9,900 bases of DNA from NCBI GenBank assembly GCA_046706145.1, contig JBJKPP010000123.1:1-9900 (forward strand), read 5' to 3'. The position numbers and the translations under genes are program-made. The notes under the pieces are model-generated. The model was given only the letters and a program-made list of their open reading frames with translations. It searched no databases and was not told the DNA's origin. Within the stretch, counting starts at the first letter, position 1. Every line of letters begins with the position of its first letter. Positions 5,119 to 9,900 of the stretch are shown here, in pieces. This DNA comes from JBJKPP01 sp046706145 (lineage in GTDB: Bacteria > Bacteroidota > Ignavibacteria > Ignavibacteriales > Ignavibacteriaceae).

Positions 5119-7386
5119 ATGTCTGGAATAGATGTTAATTCTTTAAAAATTAAAAAGGTATCCTTGCCTGTAGAAGGCATGACTTGTGCAAGCTGCGTTG
5201 CAAGAGTCGAGAAAGCATTGAAAAAGATTGATGGTCTTCAGAACGTTAGCGTCAATTTCGCAACGGAAAAAGCCAGTTTCGAAATTGATGAGTCAAAAGT
5301 AAATGCTAAACAAATTACTGAAATCGTTGAGGATGCCGGTTATAAAATTAATACTGACGCACTGGAGACAAATGGACACAAACAGAAAGACAGTCATACA
5401 GAAAAATCAGGAAAAGATGATTATGATGCTCAGCTTCAAAAGGAATTTATCTTTGCAGTCATTTTAACCATTCCTATCTTTATTTTAAGTATGGGTAATC
5501 TGTGGAGCGGCTTTCACAATCTGTTGCCGGTTTCTGCAGATTATCTTAATAAAATTCTACTTATTCTCACAACGCCGGTCGTCTTTGTCTCAGGTAAAAG
5601 ATTCTACAAAATATTCTGGAGTAACTTAAAACATTTTTCCGCTGACATGAATTCTCTTGTGGCAGTTGGAACGGCGGCATCGTTCGGGTACAGCATTTTA
5701 ATAACTCTTTTTCCTGCGGTTATTCTTAAACCAGATACCTATCCTCATGTTTATTATGACACAACTGCGGTTATCATCACTTTAATATTAATGGGAAGAT
5801 GGCTTGAAAGCAGGGCTAAGTCAAAAACCAATACAGCCGTAAAAAAACTTATTGCCTTGAAACCCAAGACTGCACTCGTAAAACGAGATGGAAATGAGGT
5901 TACAGTAGATGTAGATGATTTGAGAATAAAAGACATAGTAATAGTTAAACCTGGCGGAAGAATACCGGCTGATGGGAATCTAGTTTCAGGAAATTCTGTA
6001 ATAGACGAATCAATGATTACGGGTGAAAGTATTCCAATTGAAAAATCTATCGGGTCTAAAGTTATCGGAGGAACAATAAATAAAACAGGCTCTTTTGAAT
6101 TTGAAATTACTGCACTCGGTAATAATTCTGTTCTTGGTCAAATAATTAAGATGGTAGAGGATGCACAAGGTTCAAAAGCGCCGATACAAAATCTTGCCGA
6201 TAAAGTTGCAGCGATATTTGTTCCTTCGGTAATTGGCATTGCAATTGTCACTTTTGTTATCTGGTTAATTTTAGGAAACGGCAATGCAATATTTAGTAGT
6301 GCATTAATAAACTTTGTTGCGGTTTTGATTATTGCCTGCCCTTGCGCATTAGGCCTAGCAACGCCTACTGCTATCATGGTGGGCACGGGCAAAGGCGCAC
6401 AGTATGGAATACTGATTAAGAATGGTGAAAGTCTCGAACTAGCTCACAAAATTTCTACTCTAATTCTTGATAAAACAGGAACAATTACACAAGGCTATCC
6501 TGAAGTAACGGAAATAGCGACAAACGGAATGTCCGAAGCTGAAGTGCTGGAATATGCACTTTCAGCAGAGAAAAAATCCGAGCATCCCCTTTCTATTGCA
6601 GTTGTAAACTACGCAAGAGCTAAAGGAATTAATTCTTCTGAGAGTGAATCTTTCCAGAGTATCACGGGCAAAGGAATTTCTGCTTTAGTAAAAGAGAAAA
6701 AAATAATCGTTGGAAATTCTAAACTGATGGAAGATAACTCTGTTTCAATAGATGATATGAAAAATCAAATTGATAGATTGACAAATTTAGGAAAGACCAT
6801 GATTTATGTTGCTATTAACAATAAACTAAAAGGCTTGCTGGCTATTGAAGATCCGGTAAAAGAATCCTCTGCAGAAGCTGTACAAGAATTTAAGAGGATG
6901 GGCATTAAAACTGTTATGTTGACAGGGGATAATATCAAAACTGCACAAGTAATTGCCGAAAAAGTTGGTGTGGATTCATTTGAAGCTGAGGTTATGCCCA
7001 GGAATAAAGCTGAAATTGTCAAAAAATATCAAAAAGAAGGAAAAGTTGTTGCAATGGTCGGAGATGGAATAAACGATGCTCCCGCTCTTGCACAAAGTGA
7101 TATCGGAATTGCAATTGGAAGTGGAACTGATATAGCAATTGAGTCAGGTTCGGTAGTCTTAATGAAGGATAGTTTAACTGATGTTGCTACTGCAATAAGT
7201 TTATCAAAGAAAACGATCAGAACAATAAAACAAAATTTATTCTGGGCTTTTATTTATAATACCATTGGAATACCTTTGGCAGCTCTTGGAATGTTAAATC
7301 CGATGTTCGCAGCTCTTGCTATGTCATTCAGTTCAGTTTCTGTAGTTAGTAATTCTTTAAGATTGAAAAATTTCAAAAAGAATTAA
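5119..7386 (+). CDS. copA: Cu(I)-exporting P1B-1-type ATPase
   Basis: This copper-pumping P-type ATPase is 755 residues long from the ATG at 5119. I prefer this ATG because GGAAGG (5106-5111) lies 7 nt upstream; the in-frame ATG at 5098 adds seven residues and lacks an SD. Counted from 5098: one HMA domain (about 20-85) with GMTCASC at 27-33; the TGES actuator loop at 308-311; the membrane metal site CPC at 414-416; phosphorylation motif DKTGT with Asp458; the SEHPL motif with His496-Pro497; TGDN at 609-612; and GDGINDAP at 655-662. The last two helices carry Asn713, Tyr720-Asn721 and Met742...Ser746, the set that marks Cu(I) transport (P1B-1) rather than zinc or cadmium. The length is normal for an ATPase with one HMA domain. 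It acts in the inner membrane, fed by CopZ. Confidence 0.96.
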   Translation: MSGIDVNSLKIKKVSLPVEGMTCASCVARVEKALKKIDGLQNVSVNFATEKASFEIDESKVNAKQITEIVEDAGYKINTDALETNGHKQKDSHTEKSGKDDYDAQLQKEFIFAVILTIPIFILSMGNLWSGFHNLLPVSADYLNKILLILTTPVVFVSGKRFYKIFWSNLKHFSADMNSLVAVGTAASFGYSILITLFPAVILKPDTYPHVYYDTTAVIITLILMGRWLESRAKSKTNTAVKKLIALKPKTALVKRDGNEVTVDVDDLRIKDIVIVKPGGRIPADGNLVSGNSVIDESMITGESIPIEKSIGSKVIGGTINKTGSFEFEITALGNNSVLGQIIKMVEDAQGSKAPIQNLADKVAAIFVPSVIGIAIVTFVIWLILGNGNAIFSSALINFVAVLIIACPCALGLATPTAIMVGTGKGAQYGILIKNGESLELAHKISTLILDKTGTITQGYPEVTEIATNGMSEAEVLEYALSAEKKSEHPLSIAVVNYARAKGINSSESESFQSITGKGISALVKEKKIIVGNSKLMEDNSVSIDDMKNQIDRLTNLGKTMIYVAINNKLKGLLAIEDPVKESSAEAVQEFKRMGIKTVMLTGDNIKTAQVIAEKVGVDSFEAEVMPRNKAEIVKKYQKEGKVVAMVGDGINDAPALAQSDIGIAIGSGTDIAIESGSVVLMKDSLTDVATAISLSKKTIRTIKQNLFWAFIYNTIGIPLAALGMLNPMFAALAMSFSSVSVVSNSLRLKNFKKN

Positions 7387-7400
7387 TTTACTAAACTTTT

Positions 7401-7441
7401 AAACTTCCAAGGTTAAACAGACCCTGGGGTTTTTACTTTTT
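7401..7441 (+). terminator. Rho-independent terminator of the copper operon
   Basis: A hairpin 15 nt after the copA stop pairs AAAC (7401-7404) and TCCAAGG (7406-7412) with CCCTGGGG plus TTT (7422-7432), around a 9-nt loop. It has one bulged T, one G-U pair and one A-C mismatch. A T-run (7430-7434) and a second T-rich tract (7436-7440) follow. The transporter gene on the other strand ends at 7443, so the element lies between convergent genes. The minus-strand side has only a short, broken T-run, so it should work best for the copper operon. Confidence 0.7.
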
Positions 7442-7442
7442 A

Positions 7443-8675
7443 CTAATTCTCTATAACCATTCTTGCAGATGAACTTTTCGAACTGAACTCCGTAAACCAA
7501 ATAATTATAGCGCTTACTGAGAATATTCCACCCAACAAACAGACTCCAAACCAGCCTTCCATGCTATAAATTGCAGCAGATGCAGCCGAACCAATAGCTC
7601 CACCGATAAAAAAGCTTGTCATATAAGCAGTTGTCAAACGGCTTCGAGCTTCCGGTTTTAATCTATAAATTTCACTTTGGTTTAGAATGTGTGTCCCTTG
7701 CACACCAAGATCCAAAATTACTATTCCAAGTATTAACAGAAATAAAATGTGTTCACCCAAGAGCATAAATATAAATGAAAGCAGAATGGAGAAAAGAAAA
7801 AAACCTGTTGTAATTCTTGTATAACCTCTGTCGGCAAGCCTGCCCGAAATCATAGCACTAGTAGCCCCAGAAGCGCCAACTAATCCGAATAAACCGATAA
7901 CAGCATCGCTGTAATTGTACGGAGGCCTTGCTAACAAAAATGTTAGGCTTGTCCATAAAACACTAAAATTTGCAAACACCAGTGCACCATACAAAGATCT
8001 TCTTCTTAATAAGGGTTCCGTTTTTACCAAATCCCAAACCGACTTAAGTAGTTTAGAATAAGTAAGATTGACATCCATTTTGTTTTTAGGAAGTTTAAAC
8101 TTTAGTACAAATACTAGTATAAAAATCAAAAAAGCAGCAAGACCAAAAATAGCGCGCCATCCGAAATATTCTGAAACAAATCCGCTTAAAGTTCTTGCAA
8201 GTAGGATTCCCAAAAGCAGACCACTCATTACTTGACCCACAATCTTACCTCGCTCATGGTCACGTGCAAGCGTAGCAGAAAAAGGAACAAGTATTTGGGC
8301 AACAACGGAAGTAATTCCTACAGCAAGAGAAGAAATTATAAAAATTGAAATGGAAGCAGAAACTGCTGCTGCTATAAGAGACAAAACAGCTAAAGATAGT
8401 ACACTTAATATCAAATTCTTTCTTTCTAATAAATCTCCTAGAGGAACTAAAAGAACAAGACCGGCTGCATAACCAATTTGGGTAAATGTAACAATTAAAC
8501 CGCTTGAAGTAGTGGTTGAATGAAAGGTTTTTGCTATTGAATCTAAAAGGGGCTGGGCCCAATAAAGATTTGCTACAGTGATGCCGCATGCAATCGATAT
8601 TATATATACTATCCTTGGATTTAAGGACTCAAGTCCTTGCTTGTCGATAACATAAATACTTTGATTATTTTTCAT
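7443..8675 (-). CDS. MFS transporter, DHA1-like (YgaY-type)
   Basis: The protein has 410 residues from the ATG at 8675 and about 12 hydrophobic helices. Counted from that ATG, an early NLYWAQPLL segment and the loop 2-3 motif LGDLLERK (about 79-86) place it in the major facilitator superfamily. The conserved stretch GKIVGQVMSGLLLGILLAR (about 143-161), followed by GWR, is typical of a YgaY-like group of predicted drug:H+ antiporters of unknown substrate. An in-frame TTG at 8699 and GTG at 8690 lie upstream without an SD, so I take the ATG. It follows amn by 89 bp on the same strand, with no terminator seen between. Export of a purine or a toxic compound is possible, but the sequence does not say. 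Confidence 0.88.
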   Translation of the reverse strand: MKNNQSIYVIDKQGLESLNPRIVYIISIACGITVANLYWAQPLLDSIAKTFHSTTTSSGLIVTFTQIGYAAGLVLLVPLGDLLERKNLILSVLSLAVLSLIAAAVSASISIFIISSLAVGITSVVAQILVPFSATLARDHERGKIVGQVMSGLLLGILLARTLSGFVSEYFGWRAIFGLAAFLIFILVFVLKFKLPKNKMDVNLTYSKLLKSVWDLVKTEPLLRRRSLYGALVFANFSVLWTSLTFLLARPPYNYSDAVIGLFGLVGASGATSAMISGRLADRGYTRITTGFFLFSILLSFIFMLLGEHILFLLILGIVILDLGVQGTHILNQSEIYRLKPEARSRLTTAYMTSFFIGGAIGSAASAAIYSMEGWFGVCLLGGIFSVSAIIIWFTEFSSKSSSARMVIEN

Positions 8676-8764
8676 CTCATATCTTTTCACAAAGTTCAAA
8701 CTTATTTTTTGAAAGGATTAATTTGTTAAAAGCAGAAGGGTTAAAAGATAAATTAAGGAATTAC

Positions 8765-9535
8765 TTAAAATCTTAAATGCTTTACTGATATACCACTGTC
8801 CCTTAGTTCTTTCAAAGATTCAATTCCTATTCTTAAATGCAATCTGGAAAATTTCTTTGTCACAACAGTATCACTTTTCTCGGTCTTAACTCCTTCCGGA
8901 ATCATTGGCTGGTCAGAAACAAGGAGCAGTGCTCCGGCAGGAATTCTGTTATGAAAGCCTGTAATAAAAATCGTAGCTGTTTCCATATCGATAGCCATGC
9001 ACCTGCTTGCTCTTAAATATTCTTTAAACTTGCCGTCGTGCTCCCAAACTCTTCTGTTTGTCGTATAAACAGTTCCTGTCCAGTAATCGCAATGGTTTTC
9101 ACGAATGGTTGCAGAAACAGCTTTCTGAAGACTGAACGCAGGTAAAGCAGGAACCTCAGGAGGGAAATAATCATTTGAAGTACCTTCTCCACGTACTGCT
9201 GCTATAGGTAAAATTAAATCGCCAAGTTTATTTTTCCTTTTAAGTCCACCGCATTTTCCTAAAAACAATACCGCTTTTGGTTGAATACTCACAAGCAAAT
9301 CCATTATGGTAGCCGCGTTTGCGCTGCCCATACCAAAATTAATAATTGTAATTCCATCTGCGGTTGCATTGAGCATCATCCTATCTTTTCCTGCGACAGG
9401 CACACCATAAATTTTTGCAAAGTCATTTACATATGAACTGAAATTTGCCAACAAAATATATTTACTGAATTTATTTAATCTTGTCCCGGTATATCTTGGT
9501 AACCAATCGGAAACAATTTGTTTTTTCGTTATCAT
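8765..9535 (-). CDS. amn: AMP nucleosidase (short form)
   Basis: This 256-residue cytosolic enzyme would split AMP into adenine and ribose-5-phosphate (EC 3.2.2.4). It has the nucleoside phosphorylase/MTAN fold. Motifs in order: NFGMGSANAATIMDL (66-80), FLGKCGG (91-97), GDLILP (105-110), the AMP-nucleosidase stretch RGEGTSNDYFPPEVPA (115-130), AIDMETA (181-187, with Glu185 expected at the ribose) and VSDQPM (206-211, with Asp208 expected as the catalytic acid). The end, SVKHLRF, is typical of the short form. The E. coli enzyme is about 480 residues; this form lacks its extra N-terminal domain, as is usual in Bacteroidota relatives. The start follows the IMPDH/GMP-reductase-like stop by 18 bp, so the two genes are probably co-transcribed. 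Confidence 0.93.
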   Translation of the reverse strand: MITKKQIVSDWLPRYTGTRLNKFSKYILLANFSSYVNDFAKIYGVPVAGKDRMMLNATADGITIINFGMGSANAATIMDLLVSIQPKAVLFLGKCGGLKRKNKLGDLILPIAAVRGEGTSNDYFPPEVPALPAFSLQKAVSATIRENHCDYWTGTVYTTNRRVWEHDGKFKEYLRASRCMAIDMETATIFITGFHNRIPAGALLLVSDQPMIPEGVKTEKSDTVVTKKFSRLHLRIGIESLKELRDSGISVKHLRF

Positions 9536-9553
9536 CTCTAATTAAAATTATTT

Positions 9554-9900
9554 TTATATCTTAGGAAGTCTTTCAAGATATGAACTATTGCTTAGAACCG
9601 TGAAATTTTCAATTTTTCTTAATTCTGACAGGTTCATGCAATTCAAATAACTCATAGAACTTCTAAGTCCATCAGAAATACTGTCTATAACATTTTTTAC
9701 TACTCCTTTATAAGGCACCATAGTTTCCTCGCCTTCAATGAATTCATTCCTCATCTTCACACCAAAAGAAGCAGAACCGCGGTATTTTTTCCAAAGTTGA
9801 CCATCATATTTTATCACTTCACCCGGAGTTTCTCTAGTGCCCGCAAGCATTCTGCCGAGCATCACTGCATCGGAACCAAGTGCAATTGCTTTCGAAATAT
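9554..9900 (-). CDS. GMP reductase/IMP dehydrogenase family, C-terminal part
   Basis: The reading frame stays open to the right edge of the window, so only the last 115 or so residues are visible. The start lies beyond 9900; the internal Met at 9865 is not the start. ISKAIALGSDAVMLG followed by LAGTRETPGE is the end of the IMPDH/GMPR barrel with its phosphate-binding loop. VPYKG and GLRSSMSYL belong to the C-terminal segment of the same family. The segment between YRGSASFG and VPYKG is short and lacks the Arg-Tyr of the IMPDH flap, which favours GMP reductase (GMP + NADPH to IMP + NH3). The N-terminal half with the catalytic cysteine is not seen, so I leave the symbol blank. It lies 18 bp upstream of amn. 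Confidence 0.87.
   Translation of the reverse strand, partial: ISKAIALGSDAVMLGRMLAGTRETPGEVIKYDGQLWKKYRGSASFGVKMRNEFIEGEETMVPYKGVVKNVIDSISDGLRSSMSYLNCMNLSELRKIENFTVLSNSSYLERLPKI

Noticed and set aside
5754..7022. Three minus-strand open frames (5754-5936, 6138-6392, 6804-7022)
   Set aside because: All are antisense to copA, inside its conserved motifs, and have no domain of their own.
8260..8589. Second minus-strand frame of 109 codons inside the MFS gene
   Set aside because: It is an out-of-frame shadow. The Cys/Ser/Phe-rich product arises from hydrophobic codons read in another frame.
8725..8747. Direct repeat GTTAAAAG (8725 and 8740) before the MFS gene
   Set aside because: It is short and AT-rich with no further copies seen; chance is the simplest explanation.

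Overview
The window is AT-rich chromosomal DNA from a bacterium that looks like a member of the Bacteroidota/Chlorobiota group, possibly close to Ignavibacteria. This is an inference from several genes together: a 31-codon AURKAIP1/COX24-type (bS22-like) ribosomal protein, a short-form AMP nucleosidase, a secreted DPP5-like S9 peptidase, and a CxxC-domain/AraC regulator beside copper genes. The tRNA has a classical TTGAAC/TATAAT promoter, and three genes have good Shine-Dalgarno (SD) sequences. That fits Bacteroidia proper less well, because they mostly use TTTG/TAnnTTTG promoters and weak SDs. No 16S or other decisive marker is present.

Left block (1-1440, all minus strand): a likely operon reads HU-type nucleoid protein -> zinc-ribbon/transmembrane/TPR protein -> a tiny basic bS22-like protein. 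Just downstream lies tRNA-Thr(CGU) with its own promoter. The gap between the first two genes is 16 bp, and the second and third overlap at TAATG, with an SD inside the end of the second gene. A gene-poor stretch (1440-1823) follows. Next comes a 696-codon secreted S9 peptidase (minus strand), with no visible partner genes, whose start faces the next block across a 245-bp divergent spacer.

Central block (4160-7441, plus strand): a copper-handling cluster. It encodes an AraC-type regulator carrying an N-terminal HMA-like CxxC domain, then a CopZ-like Cu(I) chaperone, then a CopA-type P1B-1 ATPase, closed by a hairpin terminator. The proposed logic is that the regulator senses metal through its own CxxC domain and activates copZ-copA, CopZ carries Cu(I), and CopA exports it. 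A 125-bp spacer before copZ holds a promoter-like pair and repeated ATGTA/ACATT motifs that could be the operator.

Right block (7443-9900, minus strand): read 5' to 3', the C-terminal part of an IMPDH/GMP-reductase-family enzyme (cut by the window edge), AMP nucleosidase, and an MFS transporter. The first two are 18 bp apart and suggest a purine interconversion/salvage unit. The MFS gene lies about 90 bp further on and may or may not belong to it.

I found no CRISPR array, insertion sequence, integrase, phage gene or obvious defence system. The most notable items are the hidden bS22 gene with its coupled start, and the metal-domain AraC regulator.
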